DNA from: Micromonospora cabrerizensis | GTDB lineage: Bacteria; Actinomycetota; Actinomycetes; Mycobacteriales; Micromonosporaceae | Assembly (NCBI RefSeq): GCF_022230955.1 | Contig: NZ_JAKKFI010000001.1 | Location: 33,850-97,849 of the forward strand | Direction: 5' to 3' | DNA length: 64,000 nt | In this document: piece by piece, positions 28,845 to 36,071 of the stretch | How positions within the stretch are numbered: position 1 is the stretch's first letter | Layout: each line of letters starts with the position of its first letter | Position numbers and translations under genes: made by a program | The notes under the pieces: generated by a model | What the model saw: only the letters and a program-made list of their open reading frames with translations | What the model was told of the DNA's origin: nothing | Databases searched by the model: none

Positions 28845-30332
28845 CTACCAGGCAGGGCCGATCTCGTCGGCGACGATCTGCGCGGACAGGGTCACCATCG
28901 GCAACCCGCCGCCGGGGTGGGTGGAGCCGCCCACCAGCCACAACCCGTTGGCCGGGCCCCGGTTGGCGGGGCGGAGCAGCCCGCCGGCGGTGCCGTAGAT
29001 CGAGCCACCCGGCGCGCCGGTCGCCGCGTCCAGGTCGGCCGGGGTGCGGAACTCGCGGAACAGCAGCCGGTCGCGCACGTCCACGCCGCGCCGCGCCAGC
29101 ACGTCCAGGATCCGATCGGCGTACGCGTCGGCCAGCCCCGGCCGCCGCCAGTCGACAGCGCCCGCCGCGGTGCCCTGCCGAGGGGCGTTGACCAGCACGA
29201 ACCACGCCTCGTGTCCGGCCGGGCGGACCATCGGGTCGTCGGCCACGGTGACGAACACCGTCGGGTCGGCCGCCGGCCGGGCCCGTACGCCGCGCCCGGG
29301 GTTGCCGAAGACCGCGTCGAACTCCGCGTCGTAGTCGCGCGGGAAGAAGACATTGTGGTGGGCCAGCCCGGTGCTGCCGGAGACCCCGAGCAGCAGCACG
29401 AAGCCGGCGAGGCTGCGGTCGGTCAGCCCGGCCAGCCGACGCGGGTGCGGCAGCAGGTCACGGTAGACGGTGAGGGCGTCCACGTTGGCCACCACCACGT
29501 CGGCGGGCACCGGCGCGGTGACACCGGCGAGGCGTACCCCGTGCACCCGGCCACCGGTGGCGTCGATCCGGGTGACCGTGGCGTCGGTCTGCACGACCAC
29601 GCCGAGGTCCAGGCAGCGGGTGAGCAGCGCGTCGGCAAGCGTGCCCAGCCCACCGCGCAGATACCAGCCACCGAAGGCCAGCTCGGCGTACGGGACCGCG
29701 ACGAGCGCCGCCGGCGCCCGGCGCGGGTCGGCGCCGGTGTAGGTGGCGTACCGGTCCAGCATCATCCGCAGCCGCGGGTCGGACAGGTGCCGGCGGCCCA
29801 GGCCACGCAGGGTGCGGCCCGGGGCGATGGCGGCCAGGTCACCGACCCGCCAGGCCAGCGACGCGAGGTCACGGGGGGAGTCGACGGTACGGCGCAGGAT
29901 GTCCCGCGAGGAGGCGTTCCACACCCGCGTGGCCCGGCGCCACAGCCGCTGCCAGTCGGCCGCCGCCCGATCGCCGAAGGCGGCACCGACCCGGGTGGCG
30001 AACTCCACCGGGTCGGCGCACGAGTCCAGTGCCGGGCCGTCGCCTCCGAAGACGTGCCGGACGATCGGGTCCAGCGGCACCAGGTCCAGGTATTCGTCGA
30101 GCTTCGCCCCGGTCGCCTCGAACAGGTCGTGGAAGACCTCGGGCAGGGTGAGCAGGCTCGGCCCGGTGTCGAAGTGGAACGACCCGGCCGGGGTCTCGTG
30201 CGCGTACCGGCCGAGCTTGCCGCCGACCGCCTCGGCCCGCTCGAAGACGGTCACCTGGTGCCCGGTGGCGGCCAGCCGGGCGGCGGTGGCGAGGCCACCC
30301 ACCCCGGCGCCGACGACCACGATCCGCGCCAT
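28845..30332 (-). CDS. carotenoid desaturase (CrtI/CrtD-like FAD oxidoreductase)
   Basis: 495-aa flavoprotein. Seen: N-terminal dinucleotide fold [21 protein letters not shown], second FAD contact region [15 protein letters not shown], and the C-terminal FAD-binding block [15 protein letters not shown] characteristic of phytoene desaturases and 3',4'-desaturases. AGGAGG precedes ATG 30332. Next to CruF and a GT2 enzyme, so the late 3,4-desaturation role (CrtD) in tail modification fits better than primary phytoene desaturation. Exact step not provable here. Confidence 0.9.
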   Translation of the reverse strand: MARIVVVGAGVGGLATAARLAATGHQVTVFERAEAVGGKLGRYAHETPAGSFHFDTGPSLLTLPEVFHDLFEATGAKLDEYLDLVPLDPIVRHVFGGDGPALDSCADPVEFATRVGAAFGDRAAADWQRLWRRATRVWNASSRDILRRTVDSPRDLASLAWRVGDLAAIAPGRTLRGLGRRHLSDPRLRMMLDRYATYTGADPRRAPAALVAVPYAELAFGGWYLRGGLGTLADALLTRCLDLGVVVQTDATVTRIDATGGRVHGVRLAGVTAPVPADVVVANVDALTVYRDLLPHPRRLAGLTDRSLAGFVLLLGVSGSTGLAHHNVFFPRDYDAEFDAVFGNPGRGVRARPAADPTVFVTVADDPMVRPAGHEAWFVLVNAPRQGTAAGAVDWRRPGLADAYADRILDVLARRGVDVRDRLLFREFRTPADLDAATGAPGGSIYGTAGGLLRPANRGPANGLWLVGGSTHPGGGLPMVTLSAQIVADEIGPAW

Positions 30333-30343
30333 GCCGCGTCCTC

Positions 30344-31471
30344 CTAGCTGACCGGGCGACCCCGCCAGGTCAGGCGGCGTCGCTTTCGCAGATGGTACGA
30401 CCGCAGGGTCAGCCAACCGAGGACCACGACCGACACGGGGTGTGCGAGCGCGTCGGGCCACCACCGGCCACCGGTCGCCCGGGCGGTGAGCACCCGCCCG
30501 GCCACCCCGAGCAGGTAGCCGACCACGCCCACCGCGACCACCCCCGGCACGCCGGTCGCCGCACCCACCAGCGCGATCAGCGGCGGCGCCGTGTAGAGCA
30601 GCAGCAGCGACGCCACCACGACCGCCGCCGCTCCCGGGTGCCCGAACGACGCCCAGAGCGACTTCGAGTACCCGTCGCGCAGCTGCGGCCAGTCGTCGTA
30701 CATCCGGCAGGCGGCCAGCCGGGAGCCGTCGGCCAGGGCGATCCGCCCGCCGGCCCGCTTGACGGCCCGGGCCAGCTCGACGTCCTCCAGGATCTTGTCG
30801 GCGACCGCGGCGTGCCCGCCGGCGGCGGTGTAGCCGGCCCGGTCCAGCACCAGGAACTGGCCGCCCGCCGCGGCCAGCGACGGCCGCGACGAGCGCTCCA
30901 TCGCGCGCAGCGGCAGGAAGGTCAGCCAGAGCCACTGCAACAGCGGCTGCACCAGCCGGTCGGCCGCCGTCGCTACCACGATCTGGGGGTACGGCGACAG
31001 CAGCGTCGCGCGGGCGGCGCGCAGCTCGGTGACGGCCGAGGCCACGGCGTGCGGGGCGAGCACCACGTCGGCGTCGACGAAGACCAGCGCGGTGGCGTCC
31101 GGGTCGGCCCGGGTGGCCAGTTGCCAGCAGGCGTGCGGCTTGCCCAGCCAGCCCGGCGGCGGGGCGACCCCGGTGAGCAGCGTGACCCGGGGGTCGTCGC
31201 CGGCCACCGCGCGGACCACGTCGGCGGTGCCGTCGGTGGACCCGTCGTCGAGGACCACGACGCGCAGCCCGGGTACGCCGCGCTGGGCGAGCAGGGCGCG
31301 CAGGCAGGGCGTGACCCGGGTGGCCTCGTCGCGCAGCGGCAGCAGCACGGCGACCCGCTCGTCGACCTCGTCGGGCCGGTCGGTGGGCCGACGCAGCCAG
31401 CGGGTGGCGTTGAGCCAGGTGTGCCCGGTCAACGCGGCGACGGCGACGAGCAGGGCGAGCAGGACGCTCAT
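30344..31471 (-). CDS. family 2 glycosyltransferase, CruG-like
   Basis: 375-aa membrane-bound GT-A enzyme. Seen: one N-terminal transmembrane segment, nucleotide-sugar site [11 protein letters not shown], acceptor region [14 protein letters not shown] (DxD-type), [13 protein letters not shown], and the [14 protein letters not shown] segment ([15 protein letters not shown]), then three C-terminal helices. In Deinococcus-type and cyanobacterial pathways CruG adds sugar to the 2'-hydroxyl of the carotenoid tail after CruF acts; the coupling to cruF supports that here. Starts inside the cruF stop (ATGA overlap). Confidence 0.85.
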   Translation of the reverse strand: MSVLLALLVAVAALTGHTWLNATRWLRRPTDRPDEVDERVAVLLPLRDEATRVTPCLRALLAQRGVPGLRVVVLDDGSTDGTADVVRAVAGDDPRVTLLTGVAPPPGWLGKPHACWQLATRADPDATALVFVDADVVLAPHAVASAVTELRAARATLLSPYPQIVVATAADRLVQPLLQWLWLTFLPLRAMERSSRPSLAAAGGQFLVLDRAGYTAAGGHAAVADKILEDVELARAVKRAGGRIALADGSRLAACRMYDDWPQLRDGYSKSLWASFGHPGAAAVVVASLLLLYTAPPLIALVGAATGVPGVVAVGVVGYLLGVAGRVLTARATGGRWWPDALAHPVSVVVLGWLTLRSYHLRKRRRLTWRGRPVS

Positions 31472-32367
31472 CGGGTCGCGTCGACGCCGGGCCGGTGCGG
31501 CTGGTGGTCCTCCGGGCGGGTGTCGCGAGCCCGGCGGGCACGCAGCAGGGTCACCGCCAGCGGTACCGCGGTCACGGACATGCCGGCGGCGCCCCAGAGC
31601 GCCGAGGCGGGCAGGTCGAGGAAGACGGCGTGGGCCAGGATGCTGGAGAAGTACGTCCACAGGTAGAGCGCGACCATCGGGTGGTCCCGCCGATCGGTGT
31701 GCTCGGCGGCCGGCCCGGCCAGCGGGCGCAGCGCGCTCATCATCAGCACCGCGAAGAGCAGCCAGCCCAGGTAGTTGCTGACCGGGATGCCGGGCAGGCC
31801 GGGCAACGCCGGGGTGGCGTCCCGCCAGACCCAGTAGCCCTCGGCCACCATCTGCGGGTCGAGGAAGAGGTCCCAGGCGGCCAGCCCCACGGTGGCCAAC
31901 GCGATCCGCCGTACCCACAGCCCGGTCGTCGCGCCGTTGCCGCTGGCCCGCGATGCCCCGCCGCCGGCCGTCGCGTCGTTGTCGCTGGCCCGCGACGCGC
32001 CGCCGCCGGTCAGCCGGACCGCCGCCAGCCAGGCCGGCCAGGCCATCCAGGTCCAGGCCAGTGGAATGATCAGCGGCACTCCGGCCAGTTTGGGGCCCAG
32101 CTCACCGGAGTAGTCGTAGCTGCCGAACGGCACACCGGTGGCTACGCCGATCGCCTCGATCGCGAACCCGCCACCGGTGGCCACCGCGACCAGCGCCGCC
32201 GCCACCCGAGGGCCCCGGCTGAGCAGCGCGTGGCCGACCGAGAGCAGCCACCCGAGCACGACGGTGGCCACGGTGAGCCCCGCCCTGGTGGCGCCGGTGG
32301 TGAGCGGGTAGCAGATCTGGGCGAGCACCAGGACGGCGAGCAGCGCCCAGGAGATCCGCCGGGTCAT
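31468..32367 (-). CDS. cruF: carotenoid 1,2-hydratase, CruF family
   Basis: 299-aa integral membrane protein (about 7 helices) of the CruF/DUF422 family. Seen: GFAIEAIGVATGVPFGSYDYSGELGPKLAGVPLIIPLAW, the family hallmark, then WDLFLDPQMVAEGYWVW and GIPVSNYLGW. Hydrates the psi end of acyclic or monocyclic carotenoids. A loop between helices holds a tandem duplicated 14-residue segment (GGGASRASxNxAT). Overlaps both neighbours by ATGA, inside a six-gene coupled operon. Confidence 0.9.
   Translation of the reverse strand: MTRRISWALLAVLVLAQICYPLTTGATRAGLTVATVVLGWLLSVGHALLSRGPRVAAALVAVATGGGFAIEAIGVATGVPFGSYDYSGELGPKLAGVPLIIPLAWTWMAWPAWLAAVRLTGGGASRASDNDATAGGGASRASGNGATTGLWVRRIALATVGLAAWDLFLDPQMVAEGYWVWRDATPALPGLPGIPVSNYLGWLLFAVLMMSALRPLAGPAAEHTDRRDHPMVALYLWTYFSSILAHAVFLDLPASALWGAAGMSVTAVPLAVTLLRARRARDTRPEDHQPHRPGVDATR
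31928..32011. repeat. 42-bp in-frame tandem duplication within cruF
   Basis: Two adjacent 42-bp copies (31928-31969 and 31970-32011), nearly identical, duplicating 14 residues in a membrane-protein loop. Confidence 0.75.
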
Positions 32368-32915
32368 GACGCCGGTGGCTCGAGGGGCAGGTCCCGACCG
32401 AGTACGCCGAACGGCCGCTCGTCGCCGGGGAAGTGGAAGTCGCGCAGCACGTCGACGAACCCGAAGCGCCGGTACAACCGCCAGGCCCGGGAGGTCTGCT
32501 CGTCGGCCTCCGGGGTGGACAGCAGCGTGGTGTCACCCTCGGCCATGCCGAGCAGCGCGCGCAACTGGCCGGCACCCAGACCGTGCCCCTGCGCCGGTGG
32601 CCGGACGTGCAGCTCGACCACCTCGAAGCAGTGGGTGAGCCAACGCTTCCGGGTCGGGGCGTCCAGTGCCCGGTGCACCTGGTCGTGCCACCACTGACCG
32701 GAGGCGCCCAGGTAGCCGTAGCCGAAGCCGGCGAGGTGACCCTCGCTGGTCAGGCTGGCGACCGCCCGGAAACCCGGCCGGCGGACGTGGGTGGCGATGT
32801 AGCCGCGCCGGGCCTCCAGCAGGTCGGTGCGGTATCCCATCGCCTCGCCGTAGACGGTCACCACGTCGTCCAGCCGCCGGACGAGATCGTCCGGCGTCCA
32901 GCGCACCAACCTCAT
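32364..32915 (-). CDS. GNAT-family N-acetyltransferase
   Basis: 183-aa acetyltransferase. Seen: MRLVRWTPDDLVRRL at the start, central beta strands (FRAVASLTSEGHLAGFGYGY), the acetyl-CoA loop PPAQGHGLGAGQLRALL (Q-x-x-G-x-G) and an RLYRRFGFVDV C-terminal motif. Substrate unknown. ATGA overlaps on both sides (with the CrtA-like gene upstream and cruF downstream) put it firmly within the carotenoid operon, though no acetylation step is known in that pathway. Confidence 0.88.
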   Translation of the reverse strand: MRLVRWTPDDLVRRLDDVVTVYGEAMGYRTDLLEARRGYIATHVRRPGFRAVASLTSEGHLAGFGYGYLGASGQWWHDQVHRALDAPTRKRWLTHCFEVVELHVRPPAQGHGLGAGQLRALLGMAEGDTTLLSTPEADEQTSRAWRLYRRFGFVDVLRDFHFPGDERPFGVLGRDLPLEPPAS

Positions 32916-33682
32916 GCCCGTCCACCCTTCACCGTTTCCGGGCCGCCGTCGGCGACCCATCCGAGCACCGACCGGTCGCCGACCACGTCGCGCACCTCGA
33001 ACCGGGCGAACAACTCCTCCGCGTACCAACCCTCGGTGGGGGTTCGCATGATCGCCGCCCGGTGCTCCGGGTGACGGTACGCGAACGCCACCAGGTCCGT
33101 CGGGTCGCGCCACACGCTCACCGTGCCCTGCCAACCCAGCGGCGCCTCCCCGACCCCGAACCGGGCCAGCAGCCCGGGCGCGTCGCGCAGGGCGGCGGCC
33201 ACCGGGGGGATCGCCCGCCAGAAGGTGGCTGCCCGGCGGGCCCGCAGCCGGGCCCGGGTCAGCGCCAGCACCGGGCCGGTGACCCGGCCACCCGGCGGGT
33301 CACCGAACGGCCGCTGGCCGGACCACTCGCCCCGGCTGGTCAGCGGGCGCAGGTCGACCCGGGCGGAGGCGTGGGCGATGCGCGCCCAGGCACGCCCGAC
33401 CGTCGAGTCGTCGAAGCCGGCCGCCGCCGCGGGGGAGTCCCAGACGGTCAGCGCCGCCCACCGGGTCAGGTCGGCGTCTCCCGGCCCGAATCCGGTGCCG
33501 GTCCCGGTGCCCAGCAGCTTGCCGAACCGGGCGCCCGGGAGGGCGCGTAACCGGCGTGGGTCCACCGCCATCCGGGTCAGCGCCCGGGGCAGCGCGGTGC
33601 GGGAGGTCCGCCACACGTGCAGCGTGACCAGCTCCGGTGCGGCGCTGCCGGGCTCGCCGGTTGACTCGCTCAGCTCGCTCAC
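32912..33682 (-). CDS. CrtA-like (spheroidene monooxygenase family) protein
   Basis: 256-aa cytoplasmic protein. Seen: LVTLHVWRTSRTALPRALTRMA, FGKLLGTGTGTGF, RWAALTVWDSPAAAAGF and a late FAYRHPEHRAAIMRTPTEGWYAEELFARF segment, which match what I know of CrtA/spheroidene-monooxygenase-type proteins (ferredoxin-like fold). The original CrtA oxygenates an acyclic carotenoid; membership in this operon supports a carotenoid oxygenase role, but actinobacterial members are uncharacterised. GTG 33682 overlaps the ybaK stop (GTGA). Confidence 0.75.
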   Translation of the reverse strand: MSELSESTGEPGSAAPELVTLHVWRTSRTALPRALTRMAVDPRRLRALPGARFGKLLGTGTGTGFGPGDADLTRWAALTVWDSPAAAAGFDDSTVGRAWARIAHASARVDLRPLTSRGEWSGQRPFGDPPGGRVTGPVLALTRARLRARRAATFWRAIPPVAAALRDAPGLLARFGVGEAPLGWQGTVSVWRDPTDLVAFAYRHPEHRAAIMRTPTEGWYAEELFARFEVRDVVGDRSVLGWVADGGPETVKGGRA

Positions 33683-34167
33683 GCCACCTCGGCCGGGGTG
33701 CCGGCGGTGACCCGCAGCAGCTCGGTGTAGGTGGTCGGGAAGACCGCCTGCGGTACGCCACCCGCGGCCCAGATCTCGGGGTACGCCGTCAGCGCCGTGT
33801 CCACCAGGGTGCGCAGCGGGTGCGGGTGCCCGAGTGGGGCGACGCCGCCGATCGGTTGCCCGGTGTGCGTCCGCACGAACTCCGGGGTGGCCCGGCGCAG
33901 CCGGGTGACGCCGAGCGACGCCGCCAGGCCGGCGGTGTCGACCCGGTGCGCACCGGAGGTGAGCACGAGCAGCGGCGCGTCGTCCGCGTCGAAGATCAGT
34001 GAGTTGGCGATCTGGCCCACCTCGACGCCGAGCGCCTCGGCGGCCGCCGAGGCGGTGTGCACCGCGTCGGGAAGCAGACGGACCGTGCTGGGCTCACCAG
34101 CGCCGTCGAGCGCGCCGACGGCGGTGAGCGCGTCCTGCACCGCTCGTACGTTCGGGTGTGGCTGCAT
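33679..34167 (-). CDS. YbaK/EbsC-family aminoacyl-tRNA deacylase-like protein
   Basis: 162-aa protein with the YbaK fold: VRLLPDAVHTASAAAEALGVEVGQIANSLIF, LLVLTSGAHRVD, ATPEFVRTHTGQPIGGVAPLGHP and the C-terminal VFPTTYTELLRVT. Family members hydrolyse mischarged tRNA. The usual lysine at the start of the SLVF strand is Asn55 here, so classical Cys-tRNAPro deacylation is doubtful. First gene of the coupled carotenoid operon, transcribed leftwards from about 34.2 kb. Confidence 0.85.
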   Translation of the reverse strand: MQPHPNVRAVQDALTAVGALDGAGEPSTVRLLPDAVHTASAAAEALGVEVGQIANSLIFDADDAPLLVLTSGAHRVDTAGLAASLGVTRLRRATPEFVRTHTGQPIGGVAPLGHPHPLRTLVDTALTAYPEIWAAGGVPQAVFPTTYTELLRVTAGTPAEVA

Positions 34168-34229
34168 GTCGCCATTCTTCCCGGTCCGTCGGTGGCGGGT
34201 TCAGCCGACGCCCTTCGCGCGACTTCCCT

Positions 34230-34267
34230 GATGGTGCTGTCTCCGGCGCGCGGGAGGCAGCACCATC
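34230..34267. repeat. hairpin with flanking direct repeat upstream of ybaK
   Basis: GATGGTGCTGTCTCC (34230-34244) pairs 14/15 with 34253-34267; the octamer CCCTGATG occurs at both edges (34226-34233 and 34267-34274). It is in the 625-bp gap between ybaK and the HEPN gene. It lacks the GATC tip of the other palindromes. Confidence 0.55.
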
Positions 34268-34414
34268 CCTGATGTTGCACGGACTGCCTCGTACCCGACG
34301 GTTCAGGCCCTGCTGGTGCGTGGCGGCCGGTCTGACCACCGACCTCGACCTGCCCGACTGTCCGACCCCGAGCGGAGCCGCCGCGCCCGGTACGCAGGGG
34401 CGGCGCGTCACACG

Positions 34415-34443
34415 TTGCATTTTCGTCGGAGGGGAGGTGTACT
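34415..34443 (+). promoter_or_regulatory. sigma70-type promoter of the SOS mutagenesis operon
   Basis: -35 TTGCAT (34415-34420), 17-bp spacer, -10 TGTACT (34438-34443). Predicted transcription start near 34450, just before the two LexA boxes. Confidence 0.65.
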
Positions 34444-34455
34444 GTCAGGAGCAGT

Positions 34456-34492
34456 TAGAACGAGTGTTCGATTGCCTCGAACGCCCGTTCCA
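34456..34492. promoter_or_regulatory. two tandem LexA (SOS) boxes
   Basis: Box 1 TAGAACGAGTGTTCGA (34456-34471) and box 2 TCGAACGCCCGTTCCA (34477-34492) both contain GAAC-N4-GTTC, the Gram-positive/actinobacterial SOS core. Their centres are exactly 21 bp apart, two helical turns, so two LexA dimers can bind the same DNA face just downstream of the promoter start point. They precede the HEPN-imuA'-imuB-dnaE2 genes. Confidence 0.85.
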
Positions 34493-34650
34493 ACCAGCCG
34501 GAGCGCGGCGTTTCGCGGCGCCAGCTCCGGGCGGTGTGGCTCCGCGGGCCGCACCTGGGTTTCCGGGCAGTCGCGAGCCTGGTCCCGACAGGCAGGATCG
34601 TCGCTCGCCGCCCACGACCCCCGGGCGGCGGGCGACGAACCCGCCGGTAC

Positions 34651-34702
34651 GCCGGCCGGGTGTGGTGTGGGGAAGCATCCACACCCGGCCGGCCACACCC
34701 GG
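34651..34702 (+). promoter_or_regulatory. long-leader hairpin with alternative 3' arm
   Basis: Perfect 15-bp stem GCCGGCCGGGTGTGG (34651-34665) with 34679-34693; a second copy of the 3' arm (CCACACCCGG, 34693-34702) could compete for the same 5' arm. It is about 200 nt into the roughly 340-nt leader between the SOS promoter and the HEPN start codon. Could be an attenuator or pause structure. Confidence 0.5.
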
Positions 34703-34792
34703 TGCGTCTTCCTCCGCACCACTCGACCTCGGCGTCTCGTCGGCGGCATCAGCGCGCCGGGGCGACGCCTCGGCCATGTGGAGGAGACATCC

Positions 34793-35242
34793 ATGCCGAC
34801 CAACTCGGCTCAGGCACCGACGGTGCCGGCGCACGTGCTGCCGCACCGCACCCCCGCCCAGCTGCTCACGTTGGCCCGGCGTGGGCTGGTCGAGGCCGGC
34901 CAGACCCGACCTGACGGTCTGCGCTACGCGGCTGCCCACCTGGCGGCGCTGCGCGCGGCGGCCGCACTGCTCGCCGCGCGTGCCCGGCCCGCGCCGAGTC
35001 GACGCAACCGGATCACCAGCGTCTGGGTCCTCCTCTGCGCCGTCGCTCCGGAGCTCGACGAGTGGTCCCGGTTCTTCGCCGCCGGGGCCAGCAAACGCGC
35101 TGCCGCCGAGGCCGGCATCCCCCGGGTGGTCAGCGCCCGGGAGGCCGACGATCTGCTTCGTGCCGCCGAACAGTTCGTCACGGTGGTGGAGACCGCACTC
35201 GGTGTGGCCCACCAGCCGGCCCTGGACGGCCTCGCCGCCTGA
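34793..35242 (+). CDS. SAV_6107-family HEPN-domain protein
   Basis: 149-aa mostly helical protein: LPHRTPAQLLTLARRGLVEAGQTRPDGLRYAAAHLAALRAAAALLAAR, then RRNRITSVWVLLCAVAPELDEWSRFFAAGASKRAAAEAG, then a third helical region. This matches the HEPN-like family found next to imuA' and dnaE2 in actinomycetes. No Rx4-6H nuclease motif is visible, so it is more likely a binding protein than a toxin RNase. GGAGGAGA precedes ATG 34793. It is the first coding gene behind the two SOS boxes and is followed by a strong hairpin. Confidence 0.8.
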   Translation: MPTNSAQAPTVPAHVLPHRTPAQLLTLARRGLVEAGQTRPDGLRYAAAHLAALRAAAALLAARARPAPSRRNRITSVWVLLCAVAPELDEWSRFFAAGASKRAAAEAGIPRVVSAREADDLLRAAEQFVTVVETALGVAHQPALDGLAA

Positions 35243-35247
35243 TCCCG

Positions 35248-35297
35248 CCGTGCCACCGGCCGCCCCGCGGGGGGGAGCCGGGCGGCCGGTGGCACGG
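35248..35297 (+). terminator. perfect 18-bp hairpin between the HEPN gene and imuA'
   Basis: CCGTGCCACCGGCCGCCC (35248-35265) pairs perfectly with 35280-35297 around a 14-nt G-rich loop, 5 bp after the HEPN stop. No T-run. Either a (partial) terminator or a processing/stabilising stem in the SOS transcript. Confidence 0.75.
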
Positions 35298-35345
35298 CGT
35301 GCCGGTCCTGATCTGATCCACAGCAACGACGGGGGAGTTGGTCCA

Positions 35346-36071
35346 ATGGCGGGCCGCATGGTGGTCGGTTCCGCCGCACTGGCCGATCTGGTGCGCCCGG
35401 CGAGCACGCCCGACCAGGTCGGCGGCCACCGGGTGCTGCCGGTGGTGCCCGAGCTGACCGGTCTGCTGCCCAACCGGGGCCTGCGCCGGGGCAGCACCAT
35501 CGCGGTCGCCGCCGGCCAGCCCCGCCGCAGCGGTGGCACCTCGCTGATGCTGGCACTGCTCGCCGAGGCGTCCCGGGCCGGCTCGTGGTGCGCCGTGGTC
35601 GGTGTCCCGACGTTCGGTGCGGGCGCGGCCGCCGAGCTGGGCATCGCTCTCGACCGGCTGGCCCTGGTGCCGAATCCCGGCCCCGAGTGGGCCACCGTGG
35701 TCGCCGCGCTGATCGACGGGGTGGACGTCGTGGTCACCACAGTGCCGGCCGCGGTCTCCGCCTCGGTCGCCACCCGGTTGGCCGCCCGGGCGCGACAGCG
35801 CGGCAGCGTGCTCGTCCCGTACGGCCGGTGGGACGGCGCGGACGTGACGTTGCAGGTGGTCCGTGGAGTCTGGGAGGGGCTCGGGCATGGCCGGGGGCGG
35901 TTGCGCCGTCGGGAGGTCACCGTCTCGGCGCGCGGGCGCGGGGCGGCCGCCCGACCGAAGGAGATCAAGGTCTGGCTGCCGGGCGACGAGCTGACCCGGG
36001 TGATCCCGCGTGTGCTGCCGTCGACCGTGGGCCGTCCGACCGCGCCGCTCGCCCTGGTCGGCCGGGAGTGA
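35346..36071 (+). CDS. imuA: ImuA'-like RecA-fold protein of the mutasome
   Basis: 241-aa protein resembling a RecA core: LTGLLPNRGLRRGSTIAVAAGQPRRSGGTSLMLALLAEASRAGSWCAVVG with a degenerate P-loop (GQPRRSGGT lacks the Walker lysine), then a strand-rich middle (GVDVVVTTVPAAVSASVATRLAARARQRGSVLV). In mycobacteria ImuA' links ImuB and DnaE2 in error-prone damage tolerance. GGGGGAG precedes ATG 35346. Its stop overlaps the imuB GTG (GTGA), so the two are coupled. Confidence 0.85.
   Translation: MAGRMVVGSAALADLVRPASTPDQVGGHRVLPVVPELTGLLPNRGLRRGSTIAVAAGQPRRSGGTSLMLALLAEASRAGSWCAVVGVPTFGAGAAAELGIALDRLALVPNPGPEWATVVAALIDGVDVVVTTVPAAVSASVATRLAARARQRGSVLVPYGRWDGADVTLQVVRGVWEGLGHGRGRLRRREVTVSARGRGAAARPKEIKVWLPGDELTRVIPRVLPSTVGRPTAPLALVGRE

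Noticed and set aside
34455..34682. 75-aa minus-strand ORF over the SOS boxes
   Set aside because: No ribosome binding site and antisense to the leader; probably chance.
34316..34792. Extension of the HEPN gene into the SOS leader
   Set aside because: Would place the start ahead of the predicted transcription start and encodes low-complexity Arg/Pro sequence; ATG 34793 has a strong ribosome binding site.
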